DNA of 64,000 bases. Source: Pachyseris speciosa (taxonomy: Eukaryota; Cnidaria; Anthozoa; Scleractinia; Pachyseridae). The stretch lies in the NCBI GenBank assembly GCA_016490735.1, contig JAEMWC010000096.1:591001-655000 (forward strand), given 5' to 3'. Under the pieces are notes generated by a model. That model had not been told where the DNA came from. It ran no database searches and saw only the letters and a program-made list of their open reading frames with translations. Within the stretch, counting starts at the first letter, position 1. Each line of letters begins with the position of its first letter. This document shows positions 45,289 to 60,200 of this stretch, in pieces. The translations under genes were made by a program, and so were the position numbers.

Positions 45289-48200
45289 TCAGTCAGCAAC
45301 GGTGGAAATCTCTACGTTGTAGAAAATCTTTTTATTTCTGGTCCAGCTGTAAGAATTATCAAAACGCAGAATATCTGCCAAGGAAAACCAACGTTTGATT
45401 AATATGAGTGAGGTATATTAGCTGAGTTATAGAGAAATACATTCAGCAACCAGATTTTGAAGAAAACCAAGCATGTAACGTACAGTAGAATCCCGGTAAC
45501 TCGAACTCTGGAGGGAAACAAAAAACTGTTCGAGTTAGCTGGGTTTCGAGTTATCGGGGTCGATTAAAATATTCAATCTTCCAGGTTAATAGTTATAGTT
45601 TATTGATTTTCACCACTTCTGTATACAATACAGTGCAAATTAAACTTACTTTACGAGAAACTAATACATTTTGTAATAACTGTAACGATTATGCATTCTT
45701 ACGACAATGCAATACTGTGAATGTAACTTAGTTTATTTAATACACTCAATTTAATTAAAATCAAATTGCTCCAGTCTTTGTTCTAGTGTTAGAATTCGAT
45801 CACACGATAAGAAAAGCTAATGGGATATCTCAATGGGCATCCGTGGCGAGTTATAAGAACCAGAAATTCGAGTTATCGGGGTAAATTTTGATCAAGGGAA
45901 ACGAAATTTAGTTCGAGTTAGTGGGGTTTTCGAGTTATCCGAGTTCGAGTTAACCGAGTAAAAATGACTGAAAAGTTGGGTCAAATCCAAGGGAATTGAG
46001 ACTCAGTTCGAGTAAGCGGGGGAGTTCGAGTTATCCGAGTTCGAGTTACCGGGGTTCTACTTTACAAGGGTGCAAGCTTTGAGAAATTCCGAGTCAAATT
46101 TATTTTCTCAAGAAACAACAGCAACCGGGATTTCTATTGGGGAGAGACTACAACTAAGAGACCTCAAAACATACCATTTTTGAATGAGAATACTTAAGTC
46201 TTAAGCTCTGTAAAATGCACGATTATCAGTGGTATCATTACAAGGCCGTAGATCCTGATAAACATTGGACTCACAAATTCCTGGTTTCTCACAGAGAATA
46301 GATCCTTCTTCAGTGATCATATGGCAATTTCGCCTTTCCGTAGGAATCTGTAAGGAAAGTGATCGAACTTTAAGGCAGGACTGACTAAAAAACGTTCACA
46401 AATAAGAACAAATTGGATAACAAAGAAAATGAAAAGAGTAACAAAAAGACACTGAATTCCTACGACCACACATCACACAGTATCCAATGAGAAAAACAAC
46501 AGTACATACACACGCTAAGGATCCTTATGGTGACGACCAGTCTGGCAGAATGAAATTTTATTTTCTTTATTTTCCGCCAATCACAGCAAACCCAAAATTA
46601 ATGATATCAGTATAAAAATCCATGACTCGACTTTTGCGTGTTTTACCGTGCTTTAACGCGCGTTTCTTTCTTTCTTTTTTTTTGCCAAAGGTGAAAGGCG
46701 AAGTTACATACGGTCCGCGAGCGATGCACACGGTCAAAGTTTGATCCGCTTTCTATCGCATGAGTCACTGGAAATATTTCGACCCCTCCCCGATGGGATG
46801 CGCATCCATGACAGGGTTACTCCCAACGCTTTGCAAGGTTTTCCCGAGTGCTAATAAAGTCTGTACTGTGCTGTAGCTGGTTTTACAGGAAAGACAATTT
46901 GGAGTTACTGCAAGTCTCTTGGCCACCGAAACTACACAACAGCGCAAAGAACTGAAACCCTCCTAGTTCTAACCCCGAATCAAACGTCCGAGGAGCTAAA
47001 TGCCGCACAAGCTCATCGACTTTATTTCACCAAAGTAAAGGCGGAACTAGGGTGGAGGGGGACAGGGGACCTGACCACCGTCCTCCCCCTCCCTCCCCAC
47101 TTTATTCCAAAGATGTTAAGAAGTGTAGGGGTGAATTTTTTCCGAAATGTTTTCACTTCATCTCCTAAGTCGCCATCTGATATGAAGTCAGTTCTGGATA
47201 TGCCACAACTTATCAAAAGGAAAATTAAAATTCACACTCACCATTTCTTCCACGTCTTTCGAATTTTTCTTTTCTTTCTCGGAGAAGAAAACACCAAACC
47301 CAATGTCATGGTCAAGAGATCTATACTGCCAACTGTGTAAAAGTACAAATGCACCTCACTGTGGGTGTGAGTGAATCCATCAGAACATGTGTGTGATATG
47401 CCAAAATTCGTTCTCAGTTTTCATCTCCCCGAGTTGGGTGGAAAGCTCAATCATTTTTTCTTAAGGCTTTAGTTTCCCAACTGCGACGATCGTCCATTTA
47501 TCGATTTCGTTTCTCTAACATATAATAGTCATGCATGTATTCATTCCCCAAAAGTAAATATAACAGCCAAATGGCTGTGGTAGTATTTTTGTAACAAACC
47601 TCATTTCTATCAAACTACCCGCGTTTTCTTTCAGCATACCTTAAAATGCTTCCAGGAGCTTCCACCTCGTAGTTTAGTCTAAGCGCTGTTCCTCTCTTGA
47701 CACAGCCCACTTGAAAGCTCTCTTCCTTTAAACTATCCGCTCTCCTATTTTCTTTGCGGTAGTAACATACTGGCAAATCACCGCCATAACAGATCTTGAG
47801 ATGACACAAAATGCAAGTTTTAGAAGAAATGGGTGGCAACAGCCTTCATGCTAGACTGCGAGCGGTCTCTTTCTTTTTCTAGCGTGCAATGGGAATGAAA
47901 TTTGCATAATTTTAACTTTTCCAGTCGCGCGAAGGATCTCAGGAACAAAAACAGACTACCGGTACTCATAGTCTACCTTCATGCAGAACAAGCGATATTT
48001 GTTACAAAATCTTTCTTAAAATACCTTAGTTTTACACTTGGGGTTGCCATCAGGATCACAGCATTTGCCTCCATAATATTCAGGTAAGTTATCTTCGTCA
48101 ATATATTGCAGTAACTCTGTTTTCCAGTCTCCTGTATTATAAAGGGAACAATGACCAACTTAAGGTTCTGGGTTGGGACATTCTCATATGAAAGGGGCGG

Positions 48201-51200
48201 CGATGCTTGTCAGAAATTTTGAATTAAACCTTTAAAGGAGACCAATCTGGGCATGGCCCAAGCTTTTTGTGACCCCTAAAAACTAATTAAAATTATACAT
48301 ATTAAATACTGGTATATAGTTTTATATTTCTTGGAATGCTAGCCTAAACGAGACATTCACGGCTTAATATAATGGCATTCTGCCCAGAACACCCTAAGTG
48401 AGACCAAAATCTGAAATATACCACTAAGCAAGATAACGTACATCCCCTCCCCTTTCATATGTGAGTCCCCCCCCCCCCCGGGCTTAAGGTGTAACATGAA
48501 TGTCAATTGGATAAGAAACTGTACATTATTGACTGAAATATAGACCACACGTGGTGCAACAACAACAAACAACCACAACTTTATTTATGACTAATAATGA
48601 AATCACAATTTGTCCACCCGAGTATAGCAGAGCTAATCAAGCCAGGTGGAACAATAGACAGGTACAACATATTACACCTCTCATGTAACCTTTCACTTTG
48701 CATTTTGGTCAAACAAAAAAGAGATGAATGGAGAAATGAAGAAAAGAAGCCATTACTTAACTAGTCATACATCCGTAGGCTGCATAGCAGGTATTTCAAG
48801 AAAATGGGGCACAAATTAGTACGGTGAGCACAAGGAGGAGAGAAAAATAGAAAAACACAAACAAGGAAAATATCCTTCTCCCTTCCTCACATGTTCTGCT
48901 CAGACTTGGACCCCATTTGCTCCAGCACCTGGAGATTCGAGATTCATGATTTTTGCAGTTTGACAAAATGAAGTTGATGGCAACTCAAAAGCATAGAGAA
49001 GTGCGAAAAAAAAAAAAAAAAATGAAGAAACAAAGTTTTCCAATTTTTGTTCAGTAGTCCATACCTCCAAGTATTTTCACTTTGTTTCTTGTAACCTCGT
49101 TTAGAAATGGTTTCACCAAAGCATAAGCTATGGGAAATATCTTGGGAGCTGCAAAAATAATACAAATTAAAAAAAATTAAAAACCATATTTTTCTTTCAG
49201 GGAATTTCACTAGTCAGCTTCACTCGGGTAATTTTTGTAATTTCCTAAAAAGTGACTGTTAAAGAGACTTTTAGTTCATGACACTTTGCATTACCTAAGT
49301 TTAGATACCGTGACACTTTATGTTAAACATAAATAGTCAAACCAGACATTTTGTTATCTGATATCTGTCAGAATGAATCGTATCGTCTTTTCAAAGAAGC
49401 GTGTGTATTGTAAAGTTCGTGTACCGTCATTGTAGGAAACATTAAAAATTGGAACTTGTTCAGTGATTTCGTCGTTTATTTCATCGCTTCGATCATTACA
49501 GTTAATCGATTACAACAGTGACGTTCCATATTTTTGGGTTGTAGTTCATTTCTACTCCAGCGAGACAATAGGAACTCACCTTTAATTACGAGAATATTCT
49601 TCATCACTTCAGGGAAGTTATCTTCATAAAATGCCGTGATCTATTGAAGATTGAAAAAAATCACTGACTTTTGTTTTCAAAAGGCCTTTTCAAAATTATC
49701 CTTTATAGCCACTTATGCAACAAAGGTTTGCAAATATCTGCTGGAATTAAGCAGTTTTGAAAGCACTTCTTAACTCCCATCAATGTTTCTTTGAATCCTA
49801 CTCAACATGATTTGGCTTTACTCTCTAAATATCACCAATTTTTACTATGCATTACAAGTTATTATTTTTTAGCTCATACCCCAAGCAATTTTTGTGTAAA
49901 CATACTGCACTGTGCATACCAAAGGAATGAGTGTCCATGCAGTGATATAAAGTTCACTAAAACACTCATGACCTTGATGCAAATTGTTCAGAACATTAGC
50001 CTACCTTCAATCTTACATTTTAGTTGACATTTTAACTATTATGTTCTTGTAAATGTGTGCACAGAACCAGAGCATCTCATAGTGATGTTAAGATGACAAC
50101 CTTACTATTTCCACTTTAATAGTTTAGCTTTTCTTTTCCCCTTTTATAGCTCTCACATACTTCTAAAAAATGTAATGTTCACAGTATGATAGGTGTAATA
50201 AAGATTGTTGTTGTTGTTGTTGTTGTCCACTAATCTAAATTCTCTTATGATTAACACAACTTTTAAGTACTCACTTGTGGTCCTACTTTTCAAATCTACT
50301 CTTACTTCTTAAATATTTCACTTACACTGTTAAACAGCATTATGCCTAAAATAAAAATAAGTAAAAATTAAACACAATTTAAAAATTAAGAATTCAAATT
50401 TAAGGAAAGGATTAATCAAGCTCAATCAAACTTAATTACCATGCACCACGACCACCACCAACATCGTCATCATCATCACCACCATCATCACTACCACTAC
50501 TACCATCATATCATCATCATCATCATCGTCACTATCATCATTATCATCATTATCACCACCACCACCACCACCACCACCACCACCACCATCATCGTCATCA
50601 CCATCACCTTCAACACTAGCCTGTGTTGGATATGTTAATCATTGCATACGTAACCTAACTCTCCATCATCATTACCATCACCATTATCCTAAGCATAATC
50701 CTCACCACTACCATCATCAGTACCACTACTACCATCATATCATCATCATCATCATCACCACCATCACCACCACCATCATCATCCTCACCATCATCACCAG
50801 TCCACTACTACCATCGCATCACCACGACCACCACTACTATCACCATCACCATCACCATCACCATTGGCACTAGCCTCTGTTGCATATGTAATCTAACCCC
50901 AATTAGTAACATCTGTGAAGCAGTGCTGAATTCCTTGTTCTGGGTCCCCAGTGGACTCAATGAATTACAGAAAGTGTGTTTCAGATTTCCCTTCACCCTG
51001 ATTGGCTATTGATAATGGCTTTTGTTGATGGGGTAATCGTAAAGGGTTAGATAATATGTCTGCAATGCAGGCTACATCATCACCACCATCATCATCACCA
51101 CCATCACAATCATCACCATAATCATGACCATCACCATTAATAGCAAGCACTAGGAAGTATGACAGCACTAGTCCAGTTCTCTATGAACTTCACTGGTTGC

Positions 51201-54200
51201 CAGTGTATTATCACATTTATTTTAAAATATTAATTATCACTTTTAAAGCTATTCATGGTCTGCATTAGGTCCTGTGCTGCTTATTGTTTGAGATTGAATT
51301 ATACAGTATCGTTAGATCATCCTAAGGTGCACAATAATATTGCTCACAACTTTATTAGGTGCTGGTTCTTTTTACGTTGCCTCACTGACACTGTGAAAGA
51401 GCCTTCCAGCGGACATTCATGAAATCCAATCACTGGGTGCTTTTAAAAAACATTTCAATACACACCTTTTAAGTTGGCTTTTTAGTAGATTTATGTAGAA
51501 AGTAAGTAAGTAAATATTTCCTGAGTTATTGTTATTATTTTATATTCATAGGCCTAAGAATTATTATTATTAATGATTTATCTTGAGCATTCAATTTTTA
51601 GCATGATAATCATCATCATCATCATCATCATCATCACCAACACCATACACATCAACGTTATTATGATACCGATATGTCATCATCACTATCACCACTGCCA
51701 ATGCCATCACCATCACTATAGCTGTCACCATGACCACTGCTGCTGCCATTGCCATCGCCATCACAGTTACCACCAAAGTCATCATCACTGCCATTTCCAT
51801 TAGCATCATCTTGACCAACAGATAGGTTGCTAAGTTCACACCAATATTACATTTCATAACCAATTCTCTGGGTCATAAGCAAAAACAAGTGGAGTAAGAG
51901 GGCTGATAGTCTGGACATCAACCTCCTTAATTAATACATGAAAATATTTCCTTCATATCCAAATCAAGGTGTATTAAACCATACAACTAAAGACATAATG
52001 GGTGACTACAAGTAATTAACTAATATCGTTGACATGTTATCCTTTCAGTATCTCAAATAAGCCATGGCATTAAATTTTAATCTCTTCATCAGTTGATCAT
52101 GAAGGGCACCAGCCACCACAACTACTGTTAGTTACAGTTCTTATTACCTACAACTTGAAGCCTCAAATTTAAGGCTTTCTATTTAGACAGCTCTGCTCAT
52201 TCCTATGCTGAAAAATTTCTAGCAACTTTATTTGTAAGCCAATAAATGGTTTTCACAAACCTGGTTTCCAAAGATGTTTCAACCCTAGGCCCTCCATGTC
52301 CATCAACATTACAATCTGCTCACTTCTGATGCCACGCTGGGATTTAATAAGAAGATAATGGCAACTTTTAAAGCTTTTCTTGCTCCTTGAATTGCAACAT
52401 ATAAGTATGTTACTTTATAGTGGTTTCCTGGAAAAGCATGGTTCAGGGATCGGGGATCGGGGATTGGGGATCGGGGATCGGGGATCGGGGATCGGGGATC
52501 GGGGATCGGGGATCGGGGATCGGGGATCGGGGATCGGGGATCGGGGATCGGGGATCGGGGATCACGGATCACGGATCAAGAATCGAAAATGAGGGATTGG
52601 GGATCAGGGCTTGGGGATCGGGGATCGGGGACCATATGTAAAATCTAACAAAATGAAAGCACAAAATGAGCGAAAATGAAATGAAAATGACTCTTGATCT
52701 CACGTCCCGTGAGAAGGATGTTATTAGTGATTATTAGAGCAGAAAAACTGTTCCGGATAATTATTCTTTAAACTTGAGCTTTTTACTGTGGCAACAGAGT
52801 TTACTATTCAGGGTAAATCTTTTCGTCAAGGAAACATAGATTAATTCCTCATTAAATGATGCCAAATACAAAGGAAATTTGACCAAGGTAAATGTTATAA
52901 CTACAGCTGTGTGCAGTGATTTGGCATGGTTTATCTAGCAGTTGGTAACTTGACTTTCAAACTGAAAGATCCCTTGTGCTGGTATGTTATTTTATCTCCT
53001 ATGGAGTTAGGTCTTTACTGTCAGTTTCCTATGACCACAAGGGGCGGTAAGCGATCAAACACTCGACGAGATATGGTTGTTTTATTTCACAATGTCTGCA
53101 AAAAACTGTATTCTGACTATACTGTAAAAAGTATTCTGATGTGGTGGCGGGCCGTTCATCTCATGATGAAATAGGGAACATTTCCCCTCCCAGCTGGTTG
53201 AGGAACTATCAACAGGAAAACGAAGAAGAAGCTTACATTTGCGGTCCTAGGATCATTTACGGATTTGCTATTTCATCAATTTTTTTTAAAATTAAAATTA
53301 CATTGATCTTAACTGCATTTCCGTTTTACATTGTAAAAGCACTTTTAAATATCTAATATAAAAGTGCTATATAAATTGATTATTATTATAATTATTATTA
53401 AATATTATTATTATTATTACAGTACCAAGGATACGACTCATTTTGGCAACAACGTTAACATATTAAATAATTATTGTCTAGCCTGACAATCTCAATTTCT
53501 TCTCAAGCAGATGCCCGTGGTAAAAAGGTCAGTCATTTCTGCATGGGCGTGGGCAATTGGGCATAGGGATGGGGTGTCGTGCCCCTCCCTTCCTATTTAT
53601 CCTTTGGTCCACTCCACTGATAGAACTTTCAAATCTCTCCAGCCTTCTTTTTTTTTTCAGTTTCAAATCACAGATGATGACTGCAGTGAATAATGAGCAC
53701 TCCCTAGTCCTCAAAATGCCCCTGCACTGCAAGCTACACTTACACAGCTATGTTCCAGAATTGTTGTTTGTTTTGTTTTGTTGATAAAGGAACAGAAAAT
53801 ACTAAAAATAAACTTCATGTTAACATTCTAAGAAGCGCAGGTTATGATTCAATTTATCTACTGTCAGGACATTTTGTGATGAAAAACAACCAGAAAACAA
53901 TATAAGCCATAAATATGCAATTATTTCACAATAATTGATCCCTGATCCCTGATCCCTGATCCTGCCTTTCCAGGAAACCATTAATAGTGAGCACGAGAAT
54001 TAATATACCTGCCAACTCTCACACATTATGCATGATTCTCACGCCTGTGGAGCAAAGACGCTGATCTCACGCATTGAAGACAATTTCTCACACTTAACTT
54101 AGAAATCTGGATGACTTGTCCTTTGTAACACATTAACAACAAGAATTCAATTCAATATTCCCTGCAAATGTTCCAACAAACGGAGCTTAATATGTTGAGT

Positions 54201-57200
54201 TTGAGACCTTACTGTATCAGAATGCCCTAAAATGTTGTGTTTCAGTTTGCATTTGAGGGACTGGTAACGAACTCAAATAGCTTTGGACATGTTCGGAAGT
54301 CATCGGAACATCTTCGGACATGTTCGGTACCATTCGGAAGTCTTTGAGAAATTGTTGGCAGTCGCCGGAACACTTTTGGAAATTCCGGTCACAAGGAGAC
54401 GAAAATCTCATGCATTTGACTCGGAAAAAGTTGGCAGGTATAACTTAATCACCACTGAGTATTACTATAATAAGGGAGGGACTGGTAACGAACTGGTACC
54501 TTTACTGCTTGTTGTCGAGCCAGGTGCATTCCATATTCAGCCAAGTAGGCCTTGAATTTCATAATTTCTTCTTTACTTGTGGCTGATAGGATTCCTTGAG
54601 TAATATCAAACAAAGGTATAAACATTTGGTCTGTTTTTTTCCTGACAACAACAACAACAACCTAATGCTGGAAATGCTGGAAAGGATAGTTACAATATTG
54701 GGATGAAAGGAAAAAAGGAGTGTCTTTTAAAGAAATATTTATATTGCCCTTAGTTAGTATAATTTTATAACTTACAGAGACCCAGGCTAAGTAAATAAAA
54801 CAATAAGCAATCAGTGAATATGCAGTGAATATTAAGGTCACAAGGAAATTATGGAGTAAAAATGAAGTAAAATACTACAGAGCCACTCTGCCCCTAAAAT
54901 CACTAGAGACCAAACTTAAAAGAGTGGAGAGGAACGGGCAGTTAAATTTCTTTTCTCCCTATTTTTCCCCTATTTTTCTCCCTCCTCCCTAATTTTTTCG
55001 GCCGTTTCTCCCTCCTCCCTGATTTTCACCTTTCTCCCTGATAAGTCTTTTAAGAGGCTTATTTTATTTGCTACTTCATTGCAGTGCCTTGTTTCCACAT
55101 GAATGAAGCATGAAATAAAGTTATCTACTAAACCATGGATTACAAAAGACATACTTGCAAAGATAAGATACAGAGATAAGCTCTATTCACAGGTCATGAA
55201 AAGTAAGCAATTAGATCCAAATCTGATATCTCTTCACAAGAAATTCAGGAATAGTGTTGCTAAAGATATCAAAGCTAGCAAGTCTAATTACTTAAAGAAT
55301 TACTTTTTGTGTAACTGGAATAATATTAAAAAATCTGGTCGGGAATTAGATCAATCATAAACATTAGTAAAGTTAAAGCTGACTATATTCCCACCCTTTT
55401 AGAAAGTGGCAAATCTATTGACAATCCCTGTGCTATTGCCAACATCTTTATTTTCTTTTTATTTTCTTTTTAATTTTTTTGTTAATGTGGGTAGAAACAC
55501 TGATAAAGATATTCCACAGGGGAGTTGCTGTCCTACCTCTTTTCTAAATGGCAATTTTCCTGAATCAATGTTCCTTTCCCCTATCACCTCATTTGAAGTT
55601 GAGTCTTACATATCTCAAATGGATAATAACAAATCTATTGGCCCTTGCAGTATTCCAGTCAGATTGCTAAAAATTCTTAAAACTCATATTTCTCCACTTC
55701 TTTCGTCCCTAATTAATGATTCTTTTCTCTGTGGCATTTTTCCAAATAAACTTAAATCGGCAAGAGTTACTCCAGTTTTCAAGAAAGGCTCTAGACAAGA
55801 CAAAGATAATTATAGGCCAATATCAGTGCTATCTGTTTTTAGCAAAATATTTGAAAAAGCTATGTATAAGTGCCTCTATGGTAATCTTGTATGTCATAAT
55901 ATTCTCTACTCACTTCAGTTTGGCTTTAGGCAGAAGTGTTCAACTAATCACGCACTCATAAGTATCACTGAATCTATTCATTACTCAATTGACAACAATG
56001 AGTTTGGCTGTGGTATTTTTATTGATTTAAAAAAAGCCTTTGATACAGTAAATCATTCTATTCTTTTGCTGAAATTGTATCATTATGGAGTAAGAGGTAA
56101 AGCCTATGACTGGTTTCAATCTTATCTATCCAACAGAGAACAATTTGTGTGTGTTAATGGTCATGACTCTGATTCCCTATCAGTCACTTGTGGGGTTCCT
56201 CAAGGATCTGTTCTTGGACCTTCGTTGTTTTTGTTATATATCAATGACTTACCTAATGCCTCAAAATTGCTCACCTTTCACTTATTTGCCGATGACACTA
56301 ACATATATTGCTCCTGTAAGAACCTAAACAATCTCGAAGTAAAGTTAAATCATGAGCTAAAAGCAGTTGCAGAGTGGATGAAATCTAATAGATTAGCACT
56401 TAGTAATCTTAAGGTGGCTCCTACTGGTTTCCAGCATTTCAAGCACTACTGTTTTGATGGATCATTACTACCAATTTTTATAAGTTAATACCTTTAAAGT
56501 GGTATCAAAGAAATGCCCAATTATTGGTGAACAAGTTATGAAACTTTTTTTAACATAACAGGTTACCATAGCAACACCATAACCTGTTAAAAACACCCCT
56601 TATTTTAGCTTTAAGTGACAATAACTTAAAATCGAGCTCGGTGACCCCCATTTTTTATTTTCGGAAAATGATTAGCGTAATATAAAACTTTTTGCAAAGT
56701 TTAAAAAAATTGGTAGAGCGGATTCAGAGCCACCTTAAATTTTCAGTTCAATTCAATTCAATTCAAGATTGTACGGGATTTTTATTGTTTAGCATTGCAA
56801 CCCTTTCTGTTCTTTAACTTCATTTTGCAAGTATTTCTGTGGGGTCCATGATATTTAATTTCCATTAAACTAACAAAACCCTAACAATTTGTGTCTTGCA
56901 AAAGAATGGTATCAGTGACCAAATTGAAGCAGGCCTAGGTAAGCGATGCAACACTAGCGCACATACTGCAGACTTAAAGTTGTAGCCTTTTGCATCGGAA
57001 GCGTGCATACTTACAGACTCCTTATAACTTACAACTTCCTGTCAGTTGACAGACTGGACAGTTTGCGGCCAGCAAATTAACACACGGACAACTGAATCAT
57101 AACGAGAATTACTTTAATGCATGCTTTCTAGCAAAGCAATATCGCTGTGTGGCTGAACTGGAAATGGTTGTTGATGAGCATGAAAAGGTCAGAAAATGTT

Positions 57201-60200
57201 TGGAATTGTCCACTTATGCGTCAGTTCTGTCAAGGTAACGCAACATCAACCTGTACATGAAGTCCATAATGATCTTGAAACGAAATATTTCTAAAATTCG
57301 ATTACATTGTTAATCAGTTTAGTTTAATAGTTTTCTGACTTTCCTTTCCACAAATTATTCTTACACAATCTGCAGTAGCATTTTCTTTTGCACAAAAAAG
57401 GAGTAACAAAAACTTCGGAGTTTTATGTGACACTGTTGACACAGTGCGAATGTGACAATGTTTGAGTGACAGCTATAATGGGTCAAAATGTCAGATCACA
57501 ACATGGCACCATTGTGTATCCGTTGTCGATAACATAATGGACCGAATGCCAAAAGCGTGATTTCAAGGGCTATAATAAATTATTTCTTATTAAAATCATG
57601 TTGCTGTATCGCTATACATATATTTTATGGGGACCTAATGAAAACACCAAATCGGAAAGCATCACTTGTTTCATTGGTGATGCCTTAACAGACCTAAAGA
57701 CATGCATGGTCCACACGCAAGACATTTCATACTCACCATGGCCTTGTCCTTGATCCTGACCTCGACAATAGTGATTTAATTTGAACTGAAAGTTTAAATG
57801 ATCTATATATGCACCTGGTGTAATTCACTGAACTTGTAGAGTTTATTTCACATTGCTGGATGTTAATTAATTCTTTTGGTGTTTAAGCGTTAATTTAGCC
57901 TTATACTACTAATAATAATAACAACAACAACAATAAAAACAAGGAAGGAGACTTTCGTGATTCAATTTCAAAACAATCTTCAGTAACACCGTAAACGGCT
58001 TTCACATGAAAATAATATTCACTCACCTTGACTCAAAAAACTCCAAAAACTACAGATTAGCTAAAACCGACGCCAAACAAAAGAAGTCACAAAAGCCCAG
58101 AAATCAGACATATCAGTGCTGTTGTCACCACTCGGCCAAGACTGCTCTGGGTACAGTGTACAAATGATGACCTCACAAGACTCACAAGGGGAGGGCAAGA
58201 AATTGTTGTGGCCGAAGCTGCCCTCATCTGTGAGTCAGTAAGGTCCTTGAATTAAGAGTTACTAAGGCCTTAAACATTCATGTCACATTTTTTAAAGAAC
58301 ATTCTCCGTCCTCCCTTTTTATGCTGGTTCTCCCATCTCCCTATTTTTTCGCTTCCTTTCTCCCTCCTCCCTATCTTTTTTGGCCATTTCTCCCTCCTCC
58401 CTAAACTGTTCCTCTCCCCTCTTAAAAATTAAAAATAACAGATCACTATCATCCCCTGTACATTTTAACTCATCATTATTACCTCTAAAGTCTATTTGCC
58501 CAATGGGATCAATAAAAACTGGAGAGCCTTCCTTGTCATAACCAAAATAACTTCCTGGATAATACTTTGATAACACCTGTTGGATAAACAAATCAGGGTT
58601 CAAAAATATTAATGTGAGATTTACAGTATGACTACTATTAAAAAGAAAATGTTCTAACTGTATGTGTGACCTCCTCTCCTCCCTATGCCATCCACAACAT
58701 TATAATGGTCTACATTTTCTGCTGTAAGCACACAAATTCACAATGACTGCCAAACAATATATTACATGGGAATCCCAGGCTGCTATTTTTTCTTTTAATC
58801 AGATGAGGCTGGATCAACAAGTGATTCACAGGTGGACAAGAGGAGACAAAGAGATTCAACCTAGTTTAAAACTTTTTTTACCTGAATTTAATTTTTACCT
58901 GCAACATATATATAGTTTATAATGATAAGTTTTTGCATAAAAAAAATTGCAAGTGCTTTACATGGCAGATGCTAAATCATATTCTCAGTCAATTGGATGT
59001 TACATAATTATTTAAATTAACTAGCTTGAAAATGAACGTCATTTTTGTTAAATTATGACAACATGATTAAAGAAACTCACCTCAGGGACTTTGTATGTTT
59101 CAAGTAAAGTATCAAGTCCCAAGCATTTCCTCACATTCATGCTCTAGATAACGTAAATATATTGAAGAAATGGAAGTAATTTTTTTAGCCAGCTGCTGCC
59201 ACTCAATAAGAACTCTGTATAACACCTAAGTTACATAGTAACTGATTTTAATAATATTATTATTTATAAATCCTTAGTGAGGCCTTCCAAGGTGTAGAAG
59301 CGACAAGCAACATGGCTCTGAAAACAGCCAACAATCTTCTCCCAAAACAATCACAACTGACAGAAATTGGCAGAAAAAGCTAAACAGTTTGCGACAGGCA
59401 GACTGAGTAGTCATACTGTCATTACATGTTTCAGCTTCAAAGCTGAACCAATTAAATAATTGTTCCTTTGTGAGTACAATGAACCTACAACAGTCAAGGT
59501 CACCTGTATTATTAAGGTCCTTGTATGGGAATTCATCATAACAGGTTAATATATACTTATGACCTCATAATGACAGTTAATAAACTCTTTCAATTGGCAG
59601 TGGTTTTGGATAAAGGTTCACACAGATATCACACAGAAAGCACACAACAAGTAATGGGCAAAATTCTGGTGGCAGGGAAGCGCTTAAATCTAGGGGTAAG
59701 CGGACCAAGAGAGAAGCTCTCCTGGGGGGAGACAAGATGGAGTGGTACTGGGAGTAGTCACCCTGAACAGGAGTCCTGATTGGTCTCTGGGGGTGAGGCC
59801 CCTATCCCCCTAGTACTAGGAACTAAGAGGAACCAGGAGGGGTGCCCTCCAACAGCTTATATACTTATGACCCTATAATGACAGCTCTGTATAGAACTCT
59901 CCATCCCTAAACATTTAATCCTTCACTAGGTGATTTATACAATACCTCTCTGACCATAAATTCTGCTTTTTCTATACTGAAATCCCTTGCTGCGGAAGAA
60001 AAATAAAGACAACAACAACTTATTAACAGATAATGGTTCAGACTTCCAGAGCAAATATAATGTGACATATGCAAATTCAAGCAAGTAATTAATAATTATA
60101 CATAAATAATTTCATAGCATAAATAATACTTTGTATGACTAATTTCCAGCCAACCTAAAAGTCTACAAATATCAATGTAAGCATAAAAGGGTGGGTGTTT

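Noticed and set aside
46201..46274. Reading SEC14L exon 14 through to the TAA at 46201
   Set aside because: A GTGAGT donor at 46274 leads in phase to 45374-45289, which restores the conserved [11 protein letters not shown] end.
47902..48087. Plus-strand frame
   Set aside because: It is opposite a clear SEC14L exon (48131-48025).
50441..50638. Histidine-rich protein
   Set aside because: It is a translation of a CAT/CAC microsatellite in an intron.
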